Below are positions 54,110 through 64,000 of a DNA stretch of 64,000 nucleotides, in pieces (within the stretch, counting starts at the first letter, position 1; each line of letters starts with the position of its first letter). The position numbers were made by a program, and so were the translations under genes. The DNA is from Tricholoma matsutake (lineage: Eukaryota; Basidiomycota; Agaricomycetes; Agaricales; Tricholomataceae), in contig AP026539.1 of NCBI GenBank assembly GCA_026075535.2, forward strand, positions 6,324,001-6,388,000. The letters run 5' to 3'. The notes below the pieces were generated by a model. That model did not search any database. It saw only the letters and a program-made list of their open reading frames with translations, and was not told the DNA's origin.

Positions 54110-57100
54110 TCAGAGGCGGTACCTCTTCTTATATGCCGTCAGGATCTTGGGGGCATTCTTCAGGTTCGATTTGGGTTCCCATGTGTTTTCAGATGTCGGG
54201 TAGTCAACCCATTTCACAAGGTAACAGCATGTCTTGCTGTGCTTCTTGTGTGCAATGATCACTTCCACCTCATATTCATTTTCTCCTTCCATGAGGTCGG
54301 GTGGTGGAGTCAGGAAGTTTCGCCCATGAGTGTCATTCTCATGGTATCGTGTGAGTAAAGCTGCATGGAATACCAGGTGGATCTTCCATCCCAGCAGCAG
54401 TTTCAATTGGTATGTCGTTCTCGACAAGGCATCTTCAATCATGAAGGGCCCTTCTCATTTTGGCACCAGTTTTCTTGTTGGGTAGCCAATCTTCAGGTTC
54501 TTGGAGTCAAGCCATACTTGTTCTCCAATCTTGAACGGTTCGTATCGCCCTTTCATTCAGGCAGCCATAGCCTGTCTGGCTAGTTCATGTGCAGCAAGAG
54601 CTTCCCTTCTCGCAGAGAGAAGTTCTTGGATTCTCTGTTTGGTGGCTGGCATGTTCATCTTTTCATAAGGGATGGGGATAGCGCGTGGCTGATATCCCAT
54701 CATCAAGTAAAATGGCAAATGTTTTACTGCGGAGTGCATCTTCTGGTTATGCGCAAATTCTGCTGTGGGGAGATAACGCTCCCAATCTTCGGGTTTGTTC
54801 GAACAGAACATGCGGAGGTAAACCTCTAGCTCTTGGTTTACTCACTCCATTTCTCCATCGGTCTGGGGGTGATAGGTGGTGCTCATGGATAGCTTGATTC
54901 CAAGCAGTCGTCCGAGTTCTTGGAAGAGTTTGGATGCAAATCGAGGGTCTCTGTCTGAGATGATTCTTCCAGGGAGTCCAAATCTGGTGTACACATGGCA
55001 CAGGTAAAGGTCTGCGGTGCCAAGTGTGTCGATCATCTTCGTGCAAGGGATAAAAATTACCCCCTTTGTAGGACCATGGTCTACCACAACCATGATTGAG
55101 TCAAATCTGTTTATCATGGGCAAGTCCATGATAAAATCTGTCGTTACCAGCTCAAATGGTCTGCTGGCATCGGATGATATTGGTGTCGGTGGTGGGGTTG
55201 TCAGGTGTGTATTCACTTTCATTTGCTGGCACTTTGTGCAGCCTTCAATGTACTTTTTGATGAAGTTGGCCATTCCTGGCCACCAGTAGTCTCATCAGAT
55301 CAGTTCGATCGTCTGCCATTGTCCAGGGTGCCCTGTCATGATGCTATCATGACACTTCTGTATGATTGCTCGGTGGAGGGTCTCGTACTGTGGCACGTAG
55401 CATCTGTCTTTGAAAAAGAGCAGGCCATCTTTGAATTTCCAGTCCTCCAATGGAGACTTGATTGGGGGGGTTCCATTGTTCTTCAGGGCTCGTAAAGTGT
55501 CATTTACAAGGTTGTCCTTCATTATTGCTGAGACCAGGGCTCCCTGGAGCTCAGTGTCAATTGTTTTGATGAACAGTTCATCAGCGAGGATGGTCTTGTC
55601 CTCGTTATCGGTGTCTTCTTCAGCTATGTGATCTGCTCTCCTCGATAGGGCGTCAGATTGTACCATCTGTGATCCCGGTACGTGTTGTAGCTTCAGGTCG
55701 AATTGTGACAGGTAGATGGCCCATCTAGCCTGTCATTGGTTTAGTTTCTGTGGCTGACGGAAGTATGTCAGGTTCTTGTGATCGGATAATACTGTCACAG
55801 GGAACAGCATCCCCTGTAGGTAGTGTCTCCATGTTTCTAGTGCTCGGATCACTCCCAATAGTTCTCGGTCGTATATCTCGTAATTTCTTTCCGCTTCGTT
55901 GAAAGAATGTGAGATGTATCCGCATGGGTGCCAGTCTCCATTGGCGTCCTGTTGTCTGAGTACTGCCCCTGTCGCAAATTTTGAGGCATCAGATTCTACC
56001 ACAAATGGTTTCATTGCATCTGGCATCAGCAGTACTGGGGTTTCATTGAATTTCCTTTTTAGCACATCGAACGACTGCTGGCAGTCATTCATCCATTCAA
56101 ATTTCTGGTTCTTCTTTGTCAAGTCATTCAGCAGTCTGGCCAGATCTGCGAAGTGTCCGATGAATCGTCGATAGAAGTTTCCAAATCCTAGGAAGGATCT
56201 TACGTCCTTCACTGTCCTTGGCATGGGCCAGTCCTTGATCCCAGCCAATTTCATGTTGTCCATTGCAAGTTCATTGGGTCTGACAATCATGCTCAAGAAC
56301 TCGACTTCCTGTACGTTGAATTTGCACTTCTCTATTTTCAGGTAGAGATTACATTGTCATAGTCGTTTGAGGACCCTTTTGGTCCTTATCTGGTGTTCTT
56401 CTTCCGTCTTCGAGAAGATCAGGATGTCATCCATATAGATGATGAGCCATCCTTCATCTAGCATATCTCAGAAGAGATTGTTCATCATGGCCTGGAATGT
56501 TGCCAGTGAGTTGCACAGCCCAAAGAACATCACCATTGGCTCGAATAGCCCTCGGTTAGTCTTGAATGCTGCCTTCCACTCATCTCCTTTCTTTATCCAT
56601 ACGTTATGATATCCCCATCGAATATCAAGTTTCATGAAAAATCTCGCTCCCTTCAGCTTGTCCAAGAGGTCTCTGATCAGTGGCAGGGGGTAGTTGTTCC
56701 AGATCGTTCCTTCATTCAGATAGTGATAGTCTTGGCAAGGTCGTAGAGTGTCGGAGTCCTTCTTTGACACAAAGAAGAATGGGGATGCCATGGGTGATTT
56801 CGACAGTCGGATGTATCCTTTCTCCAGGTTTTCATCTAGAAACTCATTGAGTTTCTCTTGTTCCTTTGGTGTCAGTGGGTAGACTTTGCAATCCTTTGGT
56901 ACAAAGCCTTCCTTCAAGTCAATTGCATGATCCCACAGTCTTGACTCCGGGAATCATTCAGATGCAGCCTTTTTGAATACCTGTCTGTATTTCTGGTATT
57001 CTGGTGGCAGTAGGTCATCCAGGGTTTGCTTGCTGGCCTCTTTTCCCTCATCCTGTTCATGTGCAAGTTGCTGGGAAATGGATGTCTTTGCTCTGATCCA

Positions 57101-58450
57101 TGCGCTCTTTGAGAATACGTATCACGGGGAGTCTTTGGCCTTTGTGATCCTGGAGATCGTGTTCATTTTCCATATGTACTTATGGGTCGGTCCTCGGTGC
57201 TCCCTGGTGAGGGGTGGTTCTTCTGGCAGTTTGAATATGCCAATGACCAGTTCTCCTCATACATATGCAATCAAGAGGTCTGTCGCATCTTGTTTGTAGG
57301 TCTCTTCTGTTGCTCGTATTTCCATGCCGGTGTCTGCCAGTAATTCTTCATCAGGTATCTCCTCGACCTTCACTTGAGGGGGAGTCTCCCTGGGCATAGG
57401 TACTTCAGTGTGGTACCATGATCTGGGGTCCTAATATTGTGGGTCAGGGTAGTCCCTTGTCGAGGGTTGTTTATCCTGTTCCATAGTGTCATTTTCGAGT
57501 GTTGTTTGCCAGTGCTTCCCTCCCCTGTGGAGGTTAGCAGTTCCTTCATCTTTTGCACAATTCGTCGTGCCCTGTCACATTCATTGTTTTTGCCCTTTTC
57601 CAGTTGCTTCTTCTTCTGGTTTTCTTGGGTCTTGGCAATGGCACGTCGTGCTGCTTCAAGGTTTCTGGCTTCCTTAGGAGTGCTGTTGCTTCTGGTTTTT
57701 GCCACAGCTATCTGGGCAGAATTCAGTTCTTTGGCTTTCCTTCGTCTTTGCCATGGCCAGTCGTGCCCGGGCAAGGTTCCTCTCCTTCTCTTCAGAGAGT
57801 CTCTTCCTGGTTTTTGCCACAGCCACTTTGGCTCGGGCGAGGCTCCTCTCTTTTTCTTCAGAGAGCCTTTGTCTTGTTTTGGCCACGATGCATTGAATTC
57901 ATGCCAGTTTGTTGTTGGGTGCTTCCCTTTCAGTGTCAACCCTGGGGAGCTTTAGGGTGTTTGGGAGGGCTCATTTGGCTTTTCTTGTCTTCTCCAAGAT
58001 CCATTGGATTTGAGCCCGTCGCTCTTCGTCTTGGAACTCAAGAGTTCCTTTCTTCCAATCGATAATTGGGTTCACCTCCCATAGCCACGACAGGCCCAGG
58101 ATCACCAATTCCTTACCTAGTCTGGCAACTAGGTATTTCATTGGGTAGCTCCATCCATTGATGTGGAGCCTTCCCCTCACGTATCTCATGATTGTTCCCT
58201 GCCTGTTCAGAGTTCCATCTATGTTTGTGGCCTGGATGGTGTAGCCCAAGGAATATGTCTTGATCCCTTCCTGTTTGATAAATTTTGAGTCAATAAAGAC
58301 TCCTCCTGCTCCAGAGTCGAGGAGCGCATTCATTGCGACATCTTTTCCATTGTCTGACTCAGCTACCCAAATAGACAGGTGCATAGATTGTCTATTCATG
58401 GTAGCTAAGAGTACAGACCCTACGGAAATTTCAGTGGTGACTGGCGTCAT
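54110..58450 (-). pseudogene. Gypsy-4 pol: protease, RT, RNase H, integrase, chromodomain
   Basis: Protease: NALLDSGAGGVFIDSKFI. After a repeated Lys/Arg-rich linker, [52 protein letters not shown] and catalytic IIYMDDILIFSK. RNase [37 protein letters not shown] and [11 protein letters not shown]. Integrase: [53 protein letters not shown] and [19 protein letters not shown]. The chromodomain is YEVEVIIAHKKHSKTCCYLV with KWVDYPTSENTWEPKSNLKN, ending in KKRYRL. TGA stops sit at arginine positions in LNRRQARWA and TERVNQEL, with two adjacent TGA at ELIRRDYWWPG. Confidence 0.9.
57640..57890 (-). repeat. 69-bp coding repeats between protease and RT of Gypsy-4
   Basis: Units of about 69 bp encode variants of VAVAKTRKRLSEEKERNLAR, two nearly identical and flanked by degenerate ones (AMAKTKESQ, AIAKTQENQ). 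The product is a strongly charged helix. Confidence 0.8.
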
Positions 58451-58464
58451 ATCAGACCGCTGCT

Positions 58465-59361
58465 CTAAAAACCTGATTCCTCCATGAGGTTGAGGGCTCG
58501 TTCCTTTTCTTCTTCATCTAGTTTATCCAGCATCATGCAGATCTTCTGGTAGGTGTCCACCCCAGTCTTCTTCTGGGTGAAGCGGTTTCAGTAGGGAGGA
58601 GGTGCTGACCCCATCTGAGTGGGGTTCTTTCCATCCCTGTGGTCGGACAATCGGTGTCCCAGTTGGTGGCAGATGAAACACAATCCCTTTTGGAAGTGTT
58701 CCACGCGTTCTTGGTTTGTCAATCAGTTGATGTCAAGAGAGGGCTGTCCTTTCTTCATTGTTTCTTTTGTCATCTGGTTTTGCCTGGTCTTCCCCAGGAT
58801 TGCCATGGCCTGTTTCCATTGGCCTTCGTATTTCAAAGCTGCCTTTATCCAGCCTTCGAGCATGTTGGGCACTGTCTCTATTGTGTGTACCCTCTTCAGT
58901 AATTCAGGATGCAGTCTGTCCATGAAGTACTCGATCATGGCTGCATCTTCTGTGATTCCCATCCTGTCTTTCAGGATGTGGAAGTTCGCCACATATTCTT
59001 CAAGGTTCCCTGAACTTTGCTTGAGATTCTTGATCTCTGTCTTTGCTGTTCCGGCATCATTGATCGGCAAGAAGGCCTCTAAGACCTTCTGTCAGAAGTC
59101 TGCATATTCACCGAGTCCCTCGGACTGGTGTTGGTTGACAAATGCCTGCGCCCAGGCAGCTGCTGTCCCTCCATTCATGAAGGACAGCGTGAAGATGATC
59201 TTCTTGTCATTCATGTCATAGACCTGATCATTGATTCGCAAGTACAGGTCTATCTCCTGCAGGAACTTGGCGGTCTTGGTCCACTCTCCTGAGAAGTCTG
59301 TGGGTGATTGGATTCGAATGTCCTTCACAGACATTGTTGGTGTGGTTGCGGGTTCGGACAT
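58465..59361 (-). pseudogene. Gypsy-4 gag
   Basis: Starts MSEPATTPTMSVKDIRIQSP, followed by TDFSGEWTKTAKFLQEIDLY, the capsid region with NLKQSSGNLEEYVANFHILK and a zinc knuckle CFICHQLGHRLSDH, in which the last cysteine is His. It ends at TAG 58467-58465. One TGA interrupts FxQKVLEAFLP near 59092 and others follow QPSLDIN and the knuckle region. Pol begins at an ATG 14 nt downstream in a different frame. Confidence 0.85.
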
Positions 59362-59664
59362 CTCGTTATAGAGGTCATCAGTTTTGTCTGTTAAGAAGCG
59401 GGTGGATGTTTCGGGTGGGGGTGTGTGTGGTTGTTCAAAGTCTTCGTTGGTGAGGAAATCTCCTTGTTGTCTGTCGGTTGATCCATAGAACCAACGCTGT
59501 GCTGGGGTCGAGTAACAGACTAGTCTTCCGTTGTATCAGTACCAAGATGAACCTGGCTGTGGTTCTGCTTCTCTTGGTGGTTGGTCTGGGGTTTGTCTAG
59601 ACCCAGGTTGCTGTGGTGTGTATCGAGACGTATTGCCTACACCTAGGTAGGTGGGCTAGCAGAT
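59362..59664 (-). other. Gypsy-4 5' untranslated region
   Basis: Between primer site and gag start. The minus-strand frame is open in parts with Gln/Pro-rich codons but no motif. Confidence 0.5.
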
Positions 59665-59675
59665 AGTTTAGATCT
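59665..59675 (-). promoter_or_regulatory. Gypsy-4 self-priming primer-binding site
   Basis: On the minus strand AGATCTAAACT starts 2 nt after the 5' LTR. It pairs perfectly with AGTTTAGATCT within the LTR (plus coordinates 59902-59912). TATAAG-type sequence (59941-59947) lies about 32 nt upstream of that position. Confidence 0.7.
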
Positions 59676-59677
59676 TA

Positions 59678-60436
59678 TGTTAAGGGCAAAGCCTCAACCA
59701 CTCGATCTAGTCAATGTTGTTCGATGAGGTGCTTCCTCGACGAGTCGTTCGGCACTAGTCTTACTCGGAGCGTCCAACATAAGATAGGTAGTGCACTCTA
59801 GCAGGGCTTCTGCATAGAGTCGTTCAGGTTCATGCACTAAGGGGCTTCCTTAGTGGTTTTGAGTAAGTTTGCAAGTTGCAAGTTAAGGCTGTTAATTGCC
59901 TAGATCTAAACTAAGGACACCCCTACTATGAGTTGCAGTACTTATACTACGAGGGAGGTCCTTATCGTCCAATTGGAAAGATAGATGTGTATCAAGTAAG
60001 AATAGAAACAATAGGCCTCATGCCTTGCATGAGGTGTCCAATGTCATGGAGTGCTGCGGTGCAGCATGTCAGGAAACAATAAGAGATAAGCCTCATGCCT
60101 AGCATGAGGTGTCCGATGTCACAGATCCAATGTCAAGGATCCAGTGTCAAGGACATGCTGCGGTGCAGCATGTTGATTGTGAGAGTCCGACGTCATGGAC
60201 CTCATGTCAGGGGGCTGTCGTATCACAGCATGTGTGGGAGTGGGTTTGGGTGCATGGAGTCACCATGCGTCAAGGGTGCCTTCCACGGGAAGGGGATTGA
60301 ATGCATGCAGTCAGCATGCATCGTGTGTGTGTCTGATGTCAAGGACATGCCCTAGGCATGAATCAAGGGGTGCCTCCTGTCTGGAGGGGATCGTCGGGTG
60401 CGTCGGGTTCCATGAGTTACAAGGAAAATTGTAACA
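59678..60436 (-). repeat. Gypsy-4 5' LTR
   Basis: 759 bp, ends and length as the 3' LTR, with a moderate number of mostly transition differences. Confidence 0.95.
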
Positions 60437-60441
60437 TATGA

Positions 60442-62850
60442 GCCTTTTGTTGAATGCAACATATAAATCCAACATTCCACCACAAGCACGTCCTCCAAAC
60501 TGTTCGGCTAAATGCTCAGGGATTGGGATGACGCCTGAGTGCTGAATCGTAACTTGGTTTAGCAACTTGAGACTGTGGACTATTCGGAGCAATTTTGCAT
60601 CTTTCTTCACAATGCAAAACCATCACGATTGGTATGACGAGTTCAACGACTCATAGACTCCTGCTTCGATCTTCTTTTTCAGCATCTCGCAGATTTGTTC
60701 ATACAAACCAGGTGGTATGGGGATATTGTGTTTGACCCAAGGAGTGTGAGGGATGACTGGGAACTTGATAGGGGGGAAGAAATCGGGTCGAAACCTTCCT
60801 CGTTCATTTTCCATCCATGCAAACCCCGCTTGCTGGTTTCGAATGAAGTCATGCATGAGGTCTCGTGCTTGAGGCCATAGAAAATCACCTGGATGATTTC
60901 GATCAATGATGTTTTTGTGTTCGAGGTTATATCAGGGAGTTGGTTTGAATATTGGAGGATGGGGATTTAGTGGAGGCATGTCTTTGAGGGGATCGCCCTC
61001 AATGTGTTGAATAATTGGGTAGTTCAGCCACAATTGGATGGACCTTCTGTGCGACTGGTTTATACTTTTTCTTCATCGATAAATAACTAGACTGGCAATT
61101 GTTGGAAATAACGGAGGAAGGGGAAACATACGATGAAGAAGTTTTCATAGGTATAAACACCATTGAGGCATTTTGAGGAATGTGGAACTCGTTGCATGCA
61201 GATAAATATAGGTCAGAAAGTGTTGTGGATAATTCTTTGGAGGAGTCAATTTTGGGGATATTTGCAGTGCGTTCGATAAATATAGAGGAGTAAAAAGAGT
61301 CGAATGAAATGATGAAAGTGCACTGTTCCGAAATTTCATTCTCTAACGCTGAAAATCCTTGCAAACTACCTTTTGACAATGGTGCGATCTAGGGATTGAG
61401 GGAATGGTAGCAGTCCGAGTTGAGTTTGGATTGCATATCGTGATCGTTTGGGCTTCATTCCAGTAATTTCTAATGACACTTTCTGTTAAGACATTGAATG
61501 GTCATCCGAGTAAAATATCGTAAGCTGGGTCCCGAATAACATGTATCTGTATGTATAGGGTGATTCTGCCAAGATCGCAGGGCACGTTGCATACTAAACC
61601 AAGTGTTTCATCCACAGTGCCATTGGCAGACTGCATCAGAAGTTGAATCAAGGAATCGTATGCTAGACTGAGTTTGTGACAGACATCTTCGGCCATCGAT
61701 ATGATTGAGGAAGCAGTAACACTTTCTACCTGGTTGTTACCATGGACATCCATAATAACTGATCTAATCGATGAAGTTTCTTTAGCAACAACAAAAGGCT
61801 GAGGGATTTCACCGGGTCAGAGACTGCTAATATAGGTCTCGTACGGGTCAGGCACAATAATCGTGTCAGGACTGAACATGTTTGTTGCATTGTTTCCAGT
61901 TTGTGGTACTCATTTTGGTGTGACCTGTTCTCTCCATTTAGTTCAAACCTCAGGGGATAGTGAGAGTAGTTCCTCCGATATAAGCATGATGATTGGCATC
62001 TTCATCGAGCATGATTCTCTTGTTCTGTACTGGTGCCTGTGTCGCATACAATGGTCTGTCCTTTTCCTTACCCTTCAATGTGCCAGCGAAGTTCCTTTCA
62101 TGTGGTGGCAAATAGGCATTTACCAATGCATATGGGTGTACTGAGGTTTGCATTGGGGGTATGGTGGTCAATGACAAAGTGGTCAATGCGGGAGAAGTCG
62201 ATGTTGATGCCAATGTTGGAGCCATAGTTGAAGTCGAAGGGTTGACCATTGTCAATGAAGATGTCGAGGGTGCTGGGACTGGAGCAGTAGACATCGATGA
62301 TGCAGGGACAGGAGTTGTTGTGGCCAGAACCAAATTTCAAACCTCTTTGTTCAGATGTGACAATGGTCGACCACTTCGAAGCGTGAATATTTCGTGCTCG
62401 AGAGCTGCTATTCTATCTTCAGAGTCAGCAGTTAATGTCGAGTTATGATAAATTCCTTTTGTTTGTGATCCCGATGTAGAAACTGTGTCGGACTCCATTA
62501 TTGAATTGATCACAGGCAAGGTTGAATTAGTTGAAGTCAAAAGTGCCAATGGTGCGATGCTAAATAAAAGTGTGGCTGCTGGGGTTGCATCTGGGTTGTG
62601 TTTCCACCATTCGTCAATGTTTTCCTTGATAAACCTGCCAGGAATACTTTGAGGGGTGAATTGTCCATTTGGAAGTACGATCTTTCCTTCCGCACTTTGC
62701 TTACACTTTCCTTTGTTCAAGTACAACTGACAAACCATACAGTCAGGGATAAAATGTCCCAATAAACCACAAAATATGCAAATAAGTGCATCGATATGTC
62801 TCTGTCTGACTGCCGAATTAGCACAAGGATTTTTAGTACCTGCAATATGC
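60442..62850 (-). pseudogene. Gypsy-3 gag C-terminus, protease and RT start
   Basis: Read right to left. The gag zinc knuckle is CIFCGLLGHFIPDC, with the family block GKCKQSAEGKIVLPNG and RFIKENIDEWWKHNP. A Ser/Thr/Pro-rich linker follows, then a protease-like region with SIISMAEDVCHKLSLAYDSL, LGLVCNVPCDLGRITLYIQI and HVIRDPAYDILLG. RT starts with AGFAWMENERGRFRPDFFPP, IPIPPGLYEQICEMLKKKIE, LLRIVHSLKLLNQVTI and FGGRACGGMLDLYVAFNK. Several frameshifts and TGA stops are present. The N-terminal half of gag is absent. Confidence 0.8.
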
Positions 62851-62960
62851 ATGGTTGGACCACAAACATTCAGAATGTCTCGCACCCTTCCTCTGACTTG
62901 TCGCAAATATCATCGGTTGCCTCATCAGCTGTTTTGGTGGTTTTCCCAGGTTGAGTATCA
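62851..62960 (+). repeat. Gypsy-5 5' LTR, last 110 bp
   Basis: Homologous to the end of the 29079-30237 solo LTR and to the complement of 46511-46620. It ends GAGTATCA. The first kilobase of the LTR is missing; the junction with minus-strand Gypsy-3 gag is abrupt. Confidence 0.8.
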
Positions 62961-62967
62961 TTATTTT

Positions 62968-62984
62968 TGGAGCCCACCATGAGG
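62968..62984 (+). promoter_or_regulatory. Gypsy-5 candidate tRNA primer-binding site
   Basis: TGGAGCCCACCATGAGG begins 7 nt after the LTR. The TGG start fits a tRNA 3' CCA end; the tRNA species cannot be named from the window. This differs from the self-primed elements. Confidence 0.5.
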
Positions 62985-63297
62985 GTTTCTGAATCATTTC
63001 ATTGTCGGACCAACCTCGACTTCCTCGGCTTAGGCCAACACAAGTGAGAAACCTTTGTATCAATACTTGCCACGCCTTTGAATCTCTCGAACAATTGGGA
63101 GATATCCTAATTCCTGTTTCCAAAGCAGAATCTACTCATCATAGACTATTTCCTTCACCTAGATCATCACCTTCCACATCGTCATCTACTTCTTCGTCAT
63201 CATCATCAACCTCTTTGTTCATCCTTCCAACAACTTTGACACCTCTACCATCCTTTACACAAGTCTTAACCCCTACCCCTAGAGTCATCAGATTCAT

Positions 63298-64000
63298 GAC
63301 TACCCAAACCACGATGCCAGCTTGTGGGCATTCAACCACTCTGAAGTTTGACCCTACTCAACCTCGAGAGCTCCAGCGATACTTTGAAGAGCTTGAATTA
63401 TTGTTCCTGACCTGCGGCATCACTGAATCAAATCTAATGAAGAAACATGCTTGTCACTATCTCGACATTGACTCTTCTGAACTCTGGGAATCACTTCCAG
63501 AATATCAGCCAGGCACTTCCTTCAACAAATTTTGAACAGCAGTACATAAACTCTATCCCAGCTTGGAAGACAATTGCAAGTGGAGCATATCAGACATGGA
63601 CAAATTAGTGGGAGAACAGCTACGCATTGGGATATTCAACGTGAATGATCTAGGAATGTATTATCACATGTTCTACAACATTACTCACTTTTTGCAAGCA
63701 AAGAATAGGATCTTGGAAGCCGAGCAAAGCAGAGCTTATGTTCAAGGATTCCAACCCAGCTTATGGACTCGAATTGCTTGACGACTCAAACTCAAATTCC
63801 CCGACCATTATCCCAACAATCCATATCCGCTCAACAACATTCACGACACAGCAAAATTTGTACTAGCAGGCTCTAACACATCAAACTCAGTAATCCACCA
63901 ATCGACCTCTTCATTGCACTTGACATCAAACATCGGAAATATGGTCACCTCATCACCCAGAACTATTATGATTAAAAGCAAAGATCTAAATGCAATGTTC
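63298..64000 (+). pseudogene. Gypsy-5 gag N-terminus (cut by window edge)
   Basis: Starts MTTQTTMPACGHSTTLKFDP and continues with LQRYFEELELLFLTCGITES, HACHYLDIDSSELWESLPEY, WSISDMDKLVGEQLRIGI and AEQSRAYVQGFQPSLWTRIA. The gag family is that of Gypsy-3. TGA codons at 63533-63535 and 63779-63781 interrupt the frame where arginine fits. The sequence is still reading gag at the right edge. Confidence 0.85.

Larger units (their letters stand above)
52171..60436 (-). mobile_element. Gypsy-4: complete chromovirus (minus strand) inside Gypsy-3
   Basis: Two 759-bp LTRs (52171-52929 and 59678-60436), TGTTAAGG...TTGTAACA as read on the plus strand, flanked by TATGA at 52166-52170 and 60437-60441. Removing it with one TATGA restores Gypsy-3 RT across AFNKRLIS|ESSQDLTTF. 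Internally it carries gag, pol with chromodomain and an extra ORF with zinc knuckles. Almost all stops are TGA. Confidence 0.95.
46511..62850 (-). mobile_element. Gypsy-3 (minus strand), 5'-truncated, carrying Gypsy-4
   Basis: The 3' LTR (46511-47679, TGATAGG...GAGTATCA on the minus strand) is preceded by the polypurine tract. Coding runs right to left: gag C-terminus with zinc knuckle, protease, RT; then the Gypsy-4 insertion; then RT end, RNase H-like domain and integrase, ending at 49547. The 5' LTR and gag N-terminus are missing; the element stops at 62850 against a plus-strand LTR fragment. An additional plus-strand gene lies between pol and the 3' LTR. Confidence 0.85.

Overview
The window looks like a nuclear contig from a filamentous basidiomycete (Agaricomycetes; the retrotransposon families remind me of Boletales such as Pisolithus or Scleroderma, which is inference). 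The evidence is spliceosomal introns of about 45-65 bp, two recognisable single-copy eukaryotic genes, and very heavy transposon loading. No rRNA, tRNA or CRISPR was seen.

Layout. (1) 1-3166 is the only host-gene island: the start of an unidentified divergent gene (minus strand, runs off the left edge), COQ3 (ubiquinone O-methyltransferase) and CSN5 (catalytic JAMM subunit of the COP9 signalosome). (2) 3428-14784 is an old copia LTR tip split by an 11.3-kb CACTA (EnSpm/CMC) DNA transposon, with TIRs starting CACTG, a 3-bp TSD, a Tnp2-type transposase and three accessory genes around a large palindrome. (3) 15082-27999 is a nest of elements. An antisense gypsy LTR relic is split by a complete Ty1/copia element (341-bp LTRs, 5-bp TSD). 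The copia element is itself interrupted by two hAT-like MITEs (8-bp TSDs) and by a solo LTR, which is split by Gypsy-1. (4) 29079-30237 is a solo LTR. (5) 31305-37659 is a full-length LINE (minus strand) with a 14-bp TSD. (6) 39336-45323 is Gypsy-2, a nearly intact chromovirus (plus strand). (7) 46511-62850 is Gypsy-3 (minus strand), carrying an antisense intron-containing gene and interrupted by Gypsy-4 (52171-60436, a minus-strand chromovirus with an extra zinc-knuckle ORF). (8) 62851-64000 is the 5' end of Gypsy-5 (plus strand), cut by the window edge.

Three observations stand out. First, nearly every premature stop in every element is TGA, and where the family residue is recognisable it is arginine, so CGA>TGA at CpG is the simplest cause. 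Second, Gypsy-1, Gypsy-2 and Gypsy-4, three different LTR families, share one geometry: TATA, about 30 nt, a start site whose first 10-12 nt are perfectly complementary to a primer-binding site placed exactly 2 nt after the LTR. This is the self-priming layout known from Tf1/sushi elements. Third, two unrelated gypsy elements carry extra cysteine-motif genes between pol and the 3' LTR, one sense (53339-54063) and one antisense with introns (47837-49222).
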